64,000 nucleotides of DNA from Deinandra increscens subsp. villosa (taxonomy: Eukaryota > Streptophyta > Magnoliopsida > Asterales > Asteraceae): NCBI GenBank assembly GCA_039602395.1, contig JBCNJP010000226.1, positions 1 to 64,000 on the forward strand, written 5' to 3'. Both the position numbers and the translations under genes were made by a program. A model generated the notes under the pieces. The model searched no databases and was not told the DNA's origin. It worked only from the letters and a program-made list of their open reading frames with translations. Below, in pieces: positions 9,859 to 20,677 of this stretch (positions within the stretch are counted from its first letter, which is position 1; the number at the start of each line of letters is the position of its first letter).

Positions 9859-11790
9859 TTAGTTAGCTAATAGTACCCAGGCCATTGTTTTTCTGGGTAC
9901 TCCTGAGGAATCAATGAATGAAATTTCTTTTAAAAACATTCCTTTTGAAAGATCAGGAAGTTGGGATGATTCGGTTGTAGCTGCCTTGACTTTTGGCTTC
10001 CAAATTCCAGGTGATTTAACATTTGTTTTAGTCACTTTTGGAGTTGTGACTTTAGGTGTTTCAACCTTCTTCGTTTTAAGTTCACTTTTCAAAACAGTTT
10101 TTGTTTTAGTCACCTTTTGAGTTGTGACTTTAGGTATTTCAACCTTCTGCATTTTAGAAATATTTTTCAAAACAGTTTTAGTTACCTTGGGAGGGGTAAC
10201 TTTAGGTTTTTCAAGTTTTGATTGCTTTGAAAATGGTTTCTTCACCTGTTTTTGAAAATTTTGGTAGCTTGGAAAGCTGTGGTTTTGATTTAAAGATTTT
10301 CTTTCAGCTTTGGCAGCGCCCCAATGTTGATCAGAGGGTTTAACCTTAGGAGTAACAGTCTTCATTGCCTTAGGTTTCTGCACCATCATCGGCTTAGACT
10401 TCACAGACTCCTGAGATGAAACCCTGTGACTTTTTGGAAAGTAGGGTTCATAGGGGCGATAAAGACAGTTTCTAGCAATATGACCAGCGATGCCACAATT
10501 AAAGCAAGTCTGCTTCTTTAGATAGAAGTCAGACGTGTACCCATTTGTCTTTGGTGGCTGATATGGAGCTGGTTTGCTCCGTGTCTGCCTCCTTGGTCCA
10601 TTTGCTGATCCAAGATTGACTCTTGGCTGGTTCCTCGAAGCCTGTGTCGAACCTGTCTTAACCGTCTTTGTGCTTCCTTGATTCGTTGACGTTGAAGCAC
10701 CATTCTTGCAATTACAACAACAACTGCATGATCCAACTGAATAAATGGGAGACACAGCCACTCCCTTGAGTTTTTCATTCTTCACCACAGTTGTTGACTT
10801 CACACTCGGATGCTTGATGGTGATCTTTGGCTTCTCAACTTTAGCTTCACCGATCACTCCATCAGTTATTCCCTTGAACTTGGAGGAGAAGGATGGTAAG
10901 TCATACCCAACATCTGGTTCTTGGTCAAACACAGATCCAGATGTCATAAAGATCTTCCCCCCAGGCCGTGTCGTCAAAATCACCTTTTCCCTTTTGACTT
11001 CGTCAATTACTTTCAAGCATTGGGTTTCAATTTTAGGGTATGGTTTCAACTCTACCCCAACATCATCAGACTTGGAATTATGACATCTGTTATACTCCTG
11101 GCACTCAGCATCATCTCTTGATACGTCCTCTATTCTCCCTTCACCATATGTCATATTTGCCTCGTTGTCTATTTCCTCTTGAGTCAATGGTGTAGTTCCA
11201 ACCAAGACACTATCAATAGGAGGAGCAGCTTCTTTATAATCTGACTTAGTTCGTTCAACTTGATCCTCACTAAGAAGTATTCCTATAATGTCTCTGGGAA
11301 CTAGTGGAGGAATAATGTTGTTTGCAGCCAAGGCCTTGTCAGTCTTTTCTGATCTAAATCCAGGTGTGTGTTTCCCAACTTGACCAGTCACAACAGCATG
11401 TGACAATTCCTTTCCAGCATCAAGCATTCTTTTGCTCCTCATTTGATTCATATCAAGTTTAACCTGCATCTCATTGTTCTTATGCTTCAGGTCATCTATC
11501 TGCTTACTTAGCTCAGCTATTTCTAACTTAGCGTTGTCATACAAATAGGTGTTCTCAGTTGCAAGGTTCCTATATTTTGCTATATCTAATTTCTGGGCTT
11601 TAACTTTTTCTTCATTCTTTTGCCATCTACCTTTAAATGAGCTCTTCTCGCACTTTGTCTCAAACAATTCTGACTGGAAATTTTTACAAATTTGCCTAAG
11701 TTCAGGAATTAATCGAGCACAAGTAGGATTGGGGCATATCTCAGCATCTTCGTCCTCCAATATATTCTTTTCTTCAACCACTGAACTCAT
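9859..11790 (-). CDS. Gag-like polyprotein with CCHC zinc knuckle, 643 aa
   Basis: Single uninterrupted 643-codon frame about 780 bp downstream of the primer-binding site, on the element's coding strand. Residues about 30-125 are rich in Glu, Lys and Leu with heptad character (coiled coil likely). A retroviral-type zinc knuckle CFNCGIAGHIARNC (CX2CX4HX4C) lies near residue 430. The C-terminal third is a Lys/Thr/Val-rich low-complexity tail with near-tandem KVTTPKVTKT repeats. Gag would package element RNA in cytoplasmic particles. No protease or pol motif follows in frame, so any mobility would need enzymes from a relative. The N-terminal CPNPTCARLIPELRQIC segment adds two Cys pairs. The family is inferred as Ty1/copia from the tRNA-Met primer site. 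The intact frame fits recent activity. Confidence 0.85.
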   Translation of the reverse strand: MSSVVEEKNILEDEDAEICPNPTCARLIPELRQICKNFQSELFETKCEKSSFKGRWQKNEEKVKAQKLDIAKYRNLATENTYLYDNAKLEIAELSKQIDDLKHKNNEMQVKLDMNQMRSKRMLDAGKELSHAVVTGQVGKHTPGFRSEKTDKALAANNIIPPLVPRDIIGILLSEDQVERTKSDYKEAAPPIDSVLVGTTPLTQEEIDNEANMTYGEGRIEDVSRDDAECQEYNRCHNSKSDDVGVELKPYPKIETQCLKVIDEVKREKVILTTRPGGKIFMTSGSVFDQEPDVGYDLPSFSSKFKGITDGVIGEAKVEKPKITIKHPSVKSTTVVKNEKLKGVAVSPIYSVGSCSCCCNCKNGASTSTNQGSTKTVKTGSTQASRNQPRVNLGSANGPRRQTRSKPAPYQPPKTNGYTSDFYLKKQTCFNCGIAGHIARNCLYRPYEPYFPKSHRVSSQESVKSKPMMVQKPKAMKTVTPKVKPSDQHWGAAKAERKSLNQNHSFPSYQNFQKQVKKPFSKQSKLEKPKVTPPKVTKTVLKNISKMQKVEIPKVTTQKVTKTKTVLKSELKTKKVETPKVTTPKVTKTNVKSPGIWKPKVKAATTESSQLPDLSKGMFLKEISFIDSSGVPRKTMAWVLLAN

Positions 11791-12059
11791 TTTCTTTCTT
11801 TAGATATGCAGCTTCTGAAAATTTCGAAAAATCGGCAAACACGGCAAAATGGCAAAAGTACTATTCAAAGAATAGTGTCAAAAACTTAAAACTGAAAAAC
11901 GGAGGCCTTCGGAGTGGAATTTGGGGGTCCAAACGAGCTCCCCTGGACGTTAGTCCGGGGTGATTCTGGGGCTTGATGTCACGAACGTCGTGTTCAAATT
12001 TGAGCTTCTAACTCCAAACGAGTCAAAAGTTACGCCCGTTTCCGTGAAAGTGAGAAAAA

Positions 12060-12545
12060 GTGACTTTTTGCCGCAAAACCTGTTTCCGATCGTAAACCCT
12101 ATTTACGATCGTAATCACCTCCGGGTCGAAAACAACGATCGTGAACTCCTGTTTCCGATCAAACTAGAATCGTAAACACTTAAACCGCCTAAAAGAATCG
12201 TAAACGTGATTACGATAGCCGATTACGATCCCCAAAATCGTAAACACCAGTTCCCGATCAGAAAATGTCGTAAACGTAGAATCCGATCCAACCAAATCGT
12301 AAACACGTTTACGATACGCAAGTACACTCGTAAACACTTGTTTCCGAGTCGTAAACGCCTTAAAAATGGGATCTTGATGTCGTAAACCCGCTGATGATGA
12401 AGATCTTCAACAAGCACGATCGTAAACACACTGAAAACCCAGAAAAACACGAAGAACAGCAGTAGCAGAAATCGTAATCTCCCAGAAATCCTTCGAATCT
12501 TCAAAAACTCGAACACAAACCCAGAAAACGCTTGAATCAATATCG
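12060..12545 (-). repeat. Leader rich in CGTAAAC motifs
   Basis: Between the primer-binding site and gag, about ten exact CGTAAAC occurrences, often as ATCGTAAACAC, are scattered over 480 bp on the plus strand (GTTTACGAT in the element RNA). Spacing is irregular. They could be degenerate tandem repeats or a protein- or small-RNA-recognition block. Confidence 0.75.
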
Positions 12546-12570
12546 TGAGAACCTCGAATATAAGATTCTT

Positions 12571-12583
12571 GGCTCTGATACCA
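12571..12583 (-). other. Primer-binding site, initiator tRNA-Met
   Basis: Minus-strand TGGTATCAGAGCC two bases inside the 5' LTR. It matches the standard plant tRNA-iMet primer-binding sequence. Confidence 0.9.
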
Positions 12584-12585
12584 AT

Positions 12586-12980
12586 TGTAGGTCCGAAATC
12601 AAACCAAGAACACGATATTTAATCGTAAATGAGTGCGGAATCCTCAAGAACGATTGATTCAAGAAACAAGTAGATGAAATAGATTAGATCTAAGGTAAAG
12701 ATCTAATCTTGAATGAAGAACCCACTTGTGAAGCTGATCGTAAATGGAATGAAGAACAAGAAATCGTAAACCTTGAATATTGTATTAGAAAAGCTTGGTT
12801 ACAAAGAAAATCAAGTGGGTTTATATACTCCCACTATACAAATCGTAAACCTAGTTGAAGCCCACATGGCCCAATCATAAACACTAAACAAGCCTACTAA
12901 CTAGAACATTATAAGCCCAAAACTAATATAAACTAAGCCCAATTACAAATGTTCATGCCTTAAATAAGCCTAGCCCAACA
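12586..12980 (-). repeat. 5' LTR of the composite Copia-type element
   Basis: 395 bp, reading identical to 1249-1643. It is followed by the target duplication GTTGG. Confidence 0.92.
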
Positions 12981-12985
12981 GTTGG

Positions 12986-13070
12986 AATCAATGAAAGTCT
13001 TGAAATAAACGTCCGATTCGTTGATCAAAATCTAAGCAATATGGATCCAGTTTTATTAGGTTTTCTGTCA
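12986..13070 (-). pseudogene. Helitron helicase remnant, part 2
   Basis: The minus strand reads TNRTFISRLSLIPTN, which resembles the segment that precedes the FQRRQF motif in plant Helitron helicases. It joins in frame with 1248 once the LTR element and one copy of its duplication are removed. This confirms that the retrotransposon landed inside an already decaying helicase gene. Confidence 0.55.
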
Positions 13071-14180
13071 TGAATTCAAAGCAATTTACGGATCGAATTT
13101 TTGTTGGGAAATAAAGAAGATATGATGAATAAAAGTTTTAGTATTGTAAATAAAAATATGGATAATTTTTTTATGGAAATAATTTAATTTAGTGTAATTT
13201 TTTAATTCTAAATTATGAGAAATTGACAAGTAAGCAAATCCAATGTGGCATACCTAAATTTGTGCCACATGGATTTTAAAAACTTATGTTTATTATATAG
13301 ATAGATAGATTATAAAAAATACATGTTCTAATCTTCTACTTATATAATAAATAATAATCTCCAATATTACATGTTGTCTTCAAATTCACTCTCATAGAAA
13401 TTTCCCTATTAAATACTATATATTAAATAATTAAATATAAAAAATATAAATCATCTTATTCAAATAATTTTTAAAAATTTAATAAATTATAATAATATTT
13501 TAATTATATCTTATCTTAAAATATAATTTATAACTTTTAATCCTCATTATTTGTTATTTATAATTTTAAATATTCATTATTTCTTATGTTGTGGATGTAT
13601 GTATAAGAAATTACAATTATTTTTTATACATTTACATTTAAAATTATACTTAAAAATATAATATATAATAATTATACACGGAGTTATTAAATATTATTTT
13701 TATAACATTCCGTGTAATACATAGTTTGGCATCACTTGTTTGTATAAAAAAACAATACTTAGTCATGTGCTTTGTTGAAATTATGAATACGATCTCTAAG
13801 TATATGAAAGTGCAAGAACTGTCCATGTGCTTTGTAAAACTCATTATGAACTGTTCCCCTCTCTAATGAACGTTTATTTTTTCAGTTAAGTATATGTTAG
13901 ATACCTAAAATACCATTTATCAATAGAAACAAATAATTGAATTAAATATTTAAATTACAAAACCTAAAACTAAAAGCCAAGAACATAGATCTTTGCCCTA
14001 AGGCCAGTTCCGGGATTTAATCAAATATGGGTGCAGTGGTACATGTTGAACGACAATGGTGGTATGGGTTGCTCGTTTCTAAATGATATTTAAATGTATT
14101 GACCCAGGCAAACCGTATTAAGATATTTTTCGCTTTGTCCTTGATGGATTACTTATCAAGGAACCCTAGGTTATTGAATA
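13071..14180. other. AT-rich DNA, no gene seen
   Basis: Very AT-rich, with short runs such as TAGATAGATAGAT (about 13298). The string TCTTCTACTTATATAATAAA at 13332 resembles a Helitron 5' terminus (compare 15498), but no matching 3' end could be assigned. Confidence 0.4.
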
Positions 14181-14184
14181 ATGA

Positions 14185-14815
14185 TATATGGTCCAGAGTA
14201 CCCTATCAGTAGCGTAAAATGCGTTTCATGAATCAAAAGTAGGGCTCCCGAGAGGCGTGCATAAATAAACATACCTGCTGAACAATGTAGGAAATGTCGG
14301 GACGAGTAAATGTGAGGTACTGTAAGGCACCCGCTAGACTCCTGTATAATGTTCCATCAGATAATAATGGCCCATCGTCTGCGCTTAACTTAAAATTCGT
14401 GTCAATCAGTGTGCCACATGGTTTACACGAACTCATAGATGCCCTCTGAATAATTTCTCTGGCATATTTAGAATACTGTAAAAATAAACCAGACGAGTCC
14501 ATTGTGGCCGTAATATCGAGAAAATGATGTAAGTCACCCAAATCTGTCATAGAAAATTTCCAGGGGAGTGTAGTAATCAACTGTCGAAGAAAGCCGGAGT
14601 CTGAGGCTGTCAAAACAATGTCGTCCATATATAATAATAGATAAGCAGTGTGTACGCCTGGGCGATACACGAACAGAGATGAATCACAAACAATACTTTT
14701 GAACCCGTGGGTCAAGAGGAAACTGGCGAACCACTGATACCAGGCTCGAGGATCGTTTGAGGTAAAGTGATAGCTTGAGGCGACACACATAAAGGGTTGA
14801 GACTTCTTATTTTTT
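14185..14815 (-). pseudogene. Ty1/copia reverse transcriptase / RNase H fragment
   Basis: An open stretch of 185 codons (14233-14790) covers the C-terminal half of a Copia reverse transcriptase: PRAWYQWF, the catalytic YMDDIVLTASD (YxDD), a FSMTDLGDLHHFLDI segment, and the connection to RNase H ending LTFTRPDISYIVQQV. Upstream the frame shifts (CRLKLSLY in another frame corresponds to the usual CRL.KSLYGLKQ). Downstream, KRIL and GTLDH survive after in-frame stops. Gag, protease, integrase and LTRs are absent, so this is a truncated fossil. In a living element the enzyme copies element RNA into DNA. Confidence 0.88.
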
Positions 14816-15497
14816 TACGCAAATTAAACTTCTCATTCGAACCTCTCTCGTTAATTGAAAATCTATTAATGAGACAAGTGCTTAAAATAAATATATAGAA
14901 GTGATTGTTACAACTTTTTTTGTTTAACAAGTGGTTAACAACTTTTGTTACAAGTGTATGTATAAGCAGCTTTAACTTTTGTAATAACGTTTGGTATTCT
15001 TAGTTCTTTTTGTTTTGCCCCAATAATCTCTAACCTAAGTGAATGAGATGAGGTATTTAAAGATATAAAAATTAGTCTTGATCAGTTAAGTTCTACATAT
15101 GAAAAAATAGGGGTTTCAAGTTGGGTGAGGGGTTCTCTTACCTATGATGAGTTTCCTTCTGATGAAGAATAGAGATGATCGGATGGTTTCAGTCGCTCGT
15201 CAGTAATCCAAATTTACCACTAAAAAAGTTCTTTTTGTTTAGTTTTTTAAATTTCTTCGTCTTTAACGCATTTTGCTTATTGATTTTTTATTTAGTTTTT
15301 AATGAATTTGTCGAATGTCAACATAACATTACATATAGTCTCGATGGCCTTAATTTTATTTTGTTGATTAATGAGTCGTAACGTATAAATATTTTGTCTT
15401 CTCTTACGTAAAGTTTCGTATACATCACTTCTTCCGCGGTTTAAAATTGACAGAACCAGTTTTAACTAAAATGGTATTTTTTTAAACAGTGAAATAA
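14816..15497. other. AT-rich intergenic DNA, no gene seen
   Basis: No coding frame or repeat boundary could be supported here. Confidence 0.4.
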
Positions 15498-16500
15498 TCT
15501 TCCTACTCTAATAAACAATTACAATTGTTGACACTTGTCAACACTAGAATCATTCTCACATAATTTTTCCCTCCCAAATCTAATCCCTAATGAATTCTTT
15601 TTTAGGAAATTATATCCCTTGTAATCATGATATATTTTTATTTAATTATATTTATGGAATTATGACAATCATATATCAATTTATATCTAATTTTTATTTA
15701 AAATTCTTTTTTAAACTATTATTATTTTCATTTAATAAATATTTAAAAATTTATAAAATAACAATAGACATTTATTTACCGTGTTTTTCAAATATAATTG
15801 AGCAAATCGTATTTAATATTATTAGTAATGAATAACTAATATTGTTTTACAAATCTAATCAACATTGTGGATGATACTATTTATAGAGAAATCCGTAAAC
15901 AATAAAATTTATGTTCATAATATCCAATATTAAATAGTTTTTCTATCATATCAAATGATCTATGTTCATTAAAATTGGAAATTTTAAACATCATGACTAA
16001 TACAATTGTACGTTATCTAATATATACCAAGATAATTTTTTTATTGATTTAACATTATAATATTCTAATTATAATTTAGACTTTATACTCAACAATTAAA
16101 AAATGTTCATTATAATTTTGATGAAATTTTATGCTCACCTAACTTTCTATCGAGACTTAAATTCTCAAGTTTGTCAAATCATAAGTTAGTGTTAGTCGCT
16201 ATTCAAGGTTAGATTGTTTTTCTAACAACCATTTTTAAAGATGATCATGTTTATGTTGTATTTTTTACAAATATACATGTAGAGACATGCTCTAAATATT
16301 TTTTTATGAAGAAGATAAAGTCACCAATACCATATTATGAATTATAACTTTATTAAATGTAATGTAATACGTTATTCGGGTAATAAAATGAGTATGCATG
16401 AATTATCATATATATATATATTTTCTAATGATTTAACCCGTATAACCCTTTACCAAAAAAAAAATGATTTAACCCGTATAACATACGGGTTCTATCCTAG
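15498..16500 (+). mobile_element. Non-autonomous Helitron
   Basis: The 3' end is textbook: a perfect 8-bp stem ACCCGTAT / ATACGGGT with a 3-base loop (16472-16490), a 6-base spacer, then CTAG (16497-16500) followed by T. The proposed 5' end is TCTTCCTACTCTAATAAAC at 15498, preceded by A, giving the A|TC...CTAG|T insertion signature. The interior (about 1 kb) is AT-rich with no Rep or helicase. The 3' end is firm; the 5' end is a proposal based on resemblance to Helitron starts. Confidence 0.65.
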
Positions 16501-17313
16501 TGCTATACTATAACAAAGAATAAACGCCAACAGGAAGCTGGACTACTACAACTTTCTATTTTGATCACCTAAATCTATTAAAGTTATACATAACGTACCA
16601 AAAGAAAAGCCCATCAACCTCCCAACATGACATACCCTTTCCACCAATATGGGTATCATTAATTTATTTGATTCATGAGATAATCGATGGTAGTAAGGAC
16701 CAACTTTATCCACTTGCTCTTCAGAAAACAACAACGATAATAACTAGACAATGGTTGTTGTGTATGTGTCTTCAACTTTAGGCAAAAGTCATCTTCATCA
16801 ATCATCACCTCGAAATCGAATCATCACCCATCGATTTTGGGGGAAACCAAATCAACAAAAAGGCGATAATGGAGATTAGTTAAATCTAATGTTTCATAAA
16901 AAACTGACGTTGTTAAGTTTCTGTTAGTTTGAGATCGTTGTAGGAAATATGTTAAAAGTTAGGCTAGGTAGTAATCATTTCGTTACTTGGGATTAATGTC
17001 GGCTAACAAATGAAACTTGAGATTATTTAAATCTAATTTGCCTTATACAGATGCATATGCCATATATTTTAGCTACATTTTTTAATAATGGTGTTTATAG
17101 GTTGCAATTAATTTTTTGTTAATTTTTCAAGTTTGATGGCAAGATGTTGCATAATGGTTTTTATAGGTTGCAGTTAAAGGTGTAGAAACTTCCTCTAGAT
17201 ATTGGATGGATTAGCTTGATCTATATTCTAGTAGTTAGACCTCAAACTACATTCTAGCATCCTAGTTTATGTTTATAACTAGAATGTAGTAAAAAATTAA
17301 AGATCTTACTAGT
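16501..17313. other. Intergenic DNA, no gene seen
   Basis: AT-rich. Open frames under 65 codons show no recognisable motif. Confidence 0.4.
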
Positions 17314-17683
17314 AAACCCCTTAGGGATGTCTAACGAATCGAATTTCGAATACTCGAATTATTCGAATTTTAATTTTTAAAATCCGGATTTGAAATAGAT
17401 TTGTCGAATAGAATCAAATTCGAATTCGAAATAGAAATCCAATTTGAAATCGATTCGATTCGAATTCAGTTTTCAAGTTCAAAATCAAATACAAATCGAA
17501 TACGAATCAAATACGAATCGAATCCGAATAAACTCATTTTGAATTAAACAAAAAAAACATGTTTTAATTTTAATTTCAAAACTAATAAAAACTTAAATTA
17601 TTATAGTAATTCTTGAAAAAGGATCTCAATAGTTGAAATGCTATTAGACAATCAGCTGGGAAGAAAAAAGAGGGATAAGTTAA

Positions 17684-18205
17684 CAGGGGCGGAACTAGAA
17701 AAGTTTTTGAGGAGGTCCACAATTTTTTTTTATATAATCATTTAATTGTATCATTTAATTGCTTTAGTATTATAATAAAATTGATTACTTTATACTTGAT
17801 AAAAAAAATTGCATTAAAATTAATAAAACAAAATTGAAAAAAATGGAATGCACAGAGGAAGCCTCGTTAACCTATTTAATTGCAGTAACTCATTTAATTA
17901 TGTATTTAATTGCAGTAACTCATTTAATTGCATTAAAACCAATAAAACAAAACTGGAAAAAAACGGAATAAAAAGGGAATAGAAAGAGCGGCACACCCTC
18001 GAACTTGCGACCTTTCAGTATATAGCGGTCTTTCTTACCAGCAGGCTAATGGCGAACTTTGTTAATATCTTATCAAACTACATATTTAATAACTTCTCAA
18101 TCACAGGAAATAATAATGCTAAAACTGTTCATATAGTTTTCGCTTTGCGTACGAATTTGATGGGGTCCACGGGAACCCCCTGGGCCTATTACAGGTCCGC
18201 CCCTG
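17684..18205. mobile_element. Small hAT-type element nested in the TTCGAA element
   Basis: 522 bp with terminal inverted repeats CAGGGGCGGA / TCCGCCCCTG and a near-perfect 8-bp target duplication TAAGTTAA / TGAGTTAA (17676-17683, 18206-18213). No transposase ORF. The interior has short direct repeats of ATTTAATTGCAGTAACTC (about 17874-17930). Confidence 0.85.
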
Positions 18206-18317
18206 TGAGTTAAGGTATATTTAAAGCATTGAAATTATAAAACTTTTGAAAATTTAAAACTTTTGAAATGGGGCATGATTAATAATAAGTTAAACTAATT
18301 CAAAATATTTTTATAAA

Positions 18318-19245
18318 TCTATTCTATATATAATATATATATCTATATCTATATATCTATATAATATATATATGAAAAGATTGGATGCCACATGACATCA
18401 CCACAACAATCCATTTTGTGGTTTTCCCGCTTAAATTTTTTCCAATAAATGAAATTTGACTTTCATAATATAGTTATGATTATTCAAAAATAGAAAGAGT
18501 ATAACTACAAACTGTATAATTACGTCTTTAATTATATTCTAAAAAAATCAAACACATTTGAAGATTGAATTATATATCGTAAATGACGAATTTGGATTTG
18601 AAAAAAAAAAAGTCAATTTTAAATCCAATGAGCCTTAAATATTGTAATTTCAAACAACTAAATTAATTCTTATGAATTTTAATAGAGATATTATTGTTAT
18701 AATTGCATTCTTAATTTTATTATTTTTACAAACAATTATTTCTTAAATAAATAGAACAATATAATTAATATCAAGAATTTTTTTTTATTGTTTAGCTACA
18801 CAAATTCCCAAATATATGTATAATAAGGGTGTCCATGAGTGGTGCTTATGACTACTCTTAGATTATTCATGCACGAATGCACGATTATAATCAAATGGTT
18901 TTGTTTTTGTGTTTGTTTTTATAATTGAAGAATGGTATGATACAAACTTTAACTTTCTATTAAGTTTTAGAGATTATACTAATGTTTATATCATTTTTAT
19001 ATTTTACTAGGAAGTGAAAGTGACTCATTGTAGAAGAACCATTGAAACTTTTAACTGAATATTTTAATAAAAAAATTCTTAGATGATATAAAGAATCATT
19101 ATACATTTTAGTTTTGATTTTTTTTTAAATACCGTCATACGATGCACGGGTTTCAATTATCAAATTACATTTATTATAATATTTAAATTGTTGGATTTAT
19201 TTTTTTAAAAAACCACCCATGCGTCGCACGGGTATAAAAAACTAG
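18318..19245 (+). mobile_element. Non-autonomous Helitron, array copy 1
   Basis: Proposed TC start (TCTATTCTATATATAA) at 18318 after A. It ends with hairpin CCCATGC/GCACGGG (one mismatch) and CTAG at 19242-19245 followed by T. The core unit GAAAAGATTGGATGCCACAT... starts at 18374. No Rep/helicase. Confidence 0.75.
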
Positions 19246-19246
19246 T

Positions 19247-19791
19247 GAAAAGATTGGATGCCACATTGCATCACCACAACAATCCATTTTGTGGTTTTCC
19301 CGCTCAAATTTTTTCCAATAAATTAAATTTGACTTTCATAATATAGTTATGATTATTCAAAAATAGAAAGAGTCTAATTACAAACTGTATAATTACGTCT
19401 TTAATTATATTCATGCACGAATGCACGATTATAATCAAATGGTTTTGTTTTTGTGTTTGTTTTTATAATTGAAGAATGGTATGATACAAACTTTAACTTT
19501 CTATTAAGTTTTAGAGATTATACTAATGTTTATATCATTTTTATATTTTACTAGGAAGTGAAAGTGACTCATTGTAGAAGAACCATTGAAACTTTTAACT
19601 GAATATTTTAATAAAAAAAATTCTTAGATGATATAAAGAATCATTATACATTTTAGTTTTGATTTTTTTTTAAATACCGTCATACGATGCACGGGTTTCA
19701 ATTATCAAATTACATTTATTATAATATTTAAATTGTTGGATTTATTTTTTTAAAAAACCACCCATGCGTCGCACGGGTATAAAAAACTAGT
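19247..19791 (+). mobile_element. Helitron array copy 2, internally deleted
   Basis: Begins GAAAAGATTGGATGCC directly after the CTAGT of copy 1 and ends with the same hairpin and CTAGT. It is about 330 bp shorter than its neighbours because the middle (between TTAATTATATTC and ATGCACGAATGC) is missing. It lacks the AT-rich 5' terminus. Confidence 0.8.
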
Positions 19792-20642
19792 GAAAAGATT
19801 GGATGCCACATTGCATCACCACAACAATCCATTTTGTGGTTTTCCCGCTCAAATTTTTTCCAATAAATGAAATTTGACTTTCATAATATAGTTATGATTA
19901 TTCAAAAATAGAAAGAGTCTAATTACAAACTGTATAATTACGTCTTTAATTATATTCTAAAAAAGTCAAACACATTTAAAGATTGAATTATATATCGTAA
20001 ACGAGGGATTTGGATTTGAAAAAAAAAAGTCAATTTTAAATCCAATGAGCCTTAAATATTGTAATTTCAAACAACTAAATTAATTCTTATGAATTTTTAA
20101 TAGAGATATTATCGTTATATTTGCATTATTAATTTTATTATTTTTTTACAAACAATTATTTCTTAAATAATTAATATCAATAATTTTTTTTATTGTTTAG
20201 CTATACAAATTCCCAAATATATGTATCATGCAGGTGTCCTTGAGTGGTGCTTATGACTACTCTTAGATTATTCATGCACGATTATAATCAAATGGTTTTG
20301 TTTTTGTGTTTGTTTTTATAATTGAAGAAGGGTATGATACAAACTTTAATTTTCTCTTAAGTTTTAGAGATTATACTAATGTTTATATCATTTTTATATT
20401 TTACTAGGAAGTGAAAGTGACTCATTGTAGAAGAATAATTGAAACTTTTAACTGGATATTTCTAATAAAAAAATTTCTTAGATGATATAAAGAATCATTA
20501 GTACATTTTAGTTTTGATTTTTTTAAATACCGCCTTACGATGCACGGGTTTCAATTATCGAATTACATATATTATAATATTTAAATTGTTGGATTTATTT
20601 TTTTAAAAACCACCCGTGCGTCGCACGGGTATCAAAAACTAG

Positions 20643-20643
<1 letters not shown>
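19792..20643 (+). mobile_element. Helitron array copy 3
   Basis: Follows copy 2 without a gap. It carries a perfect terminal hairpin ACCCGTGC / GCACGGGT with loop GTC, then CTAG (20639-20642) and T. Like copy 2 it starts at GAAAAGATTGG, without the AT-rich 5' terminus. Confidence 0.8.

Positions 20644-20674
<31 letters not shown>
20644..20674. repeat. (TA)n microsatellite
   Basis: A TA dinucleotide run between the Helitron array and the right TTCGAA arm. Confidence 0.9.

Positions 20675-20677
<3 letters not shown>

Larger units (their letters stand above)
1249..12980 (-). mobile_element. Composite Copia-type LTR retrotransposon, gag only
   Basis: Complete element bounded by 395-bp TG...CA direct repeats that read as identical, and by a perfect 5-bp target duplication GTTGG (1244-1248 and 12981-12985). 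The primer-binding site TGGTATCAGAGCC (minus strand, 12571-12583) matches initiator tRNA-Met, as in Ty1/copia. A purine tract AGGGGAAGAT abuts the left LTR, so the element reads right to left. It carries one long gag-like ORF (9859-11790) but no recognisable protease, integrase, reverse transcriptase or RNase H, so it is non-autonomous (LARD-like with gag). The interior also holds a solo Gypsy-type LTR (6697-9494), a diverged LTR of its own family (about 4200-4617) and repeated 361-bp units. Identical LTRs imply recent insertion. Confidence 0.9.

Noticed and set aside
17330..17560. TTCGAA-rich arm as simple microsatellite
   Set aside because: Motifs are irregular and a matching inverted arm with an 8-bp duplication exists 3 kb away, so a transposon arm explains it better.
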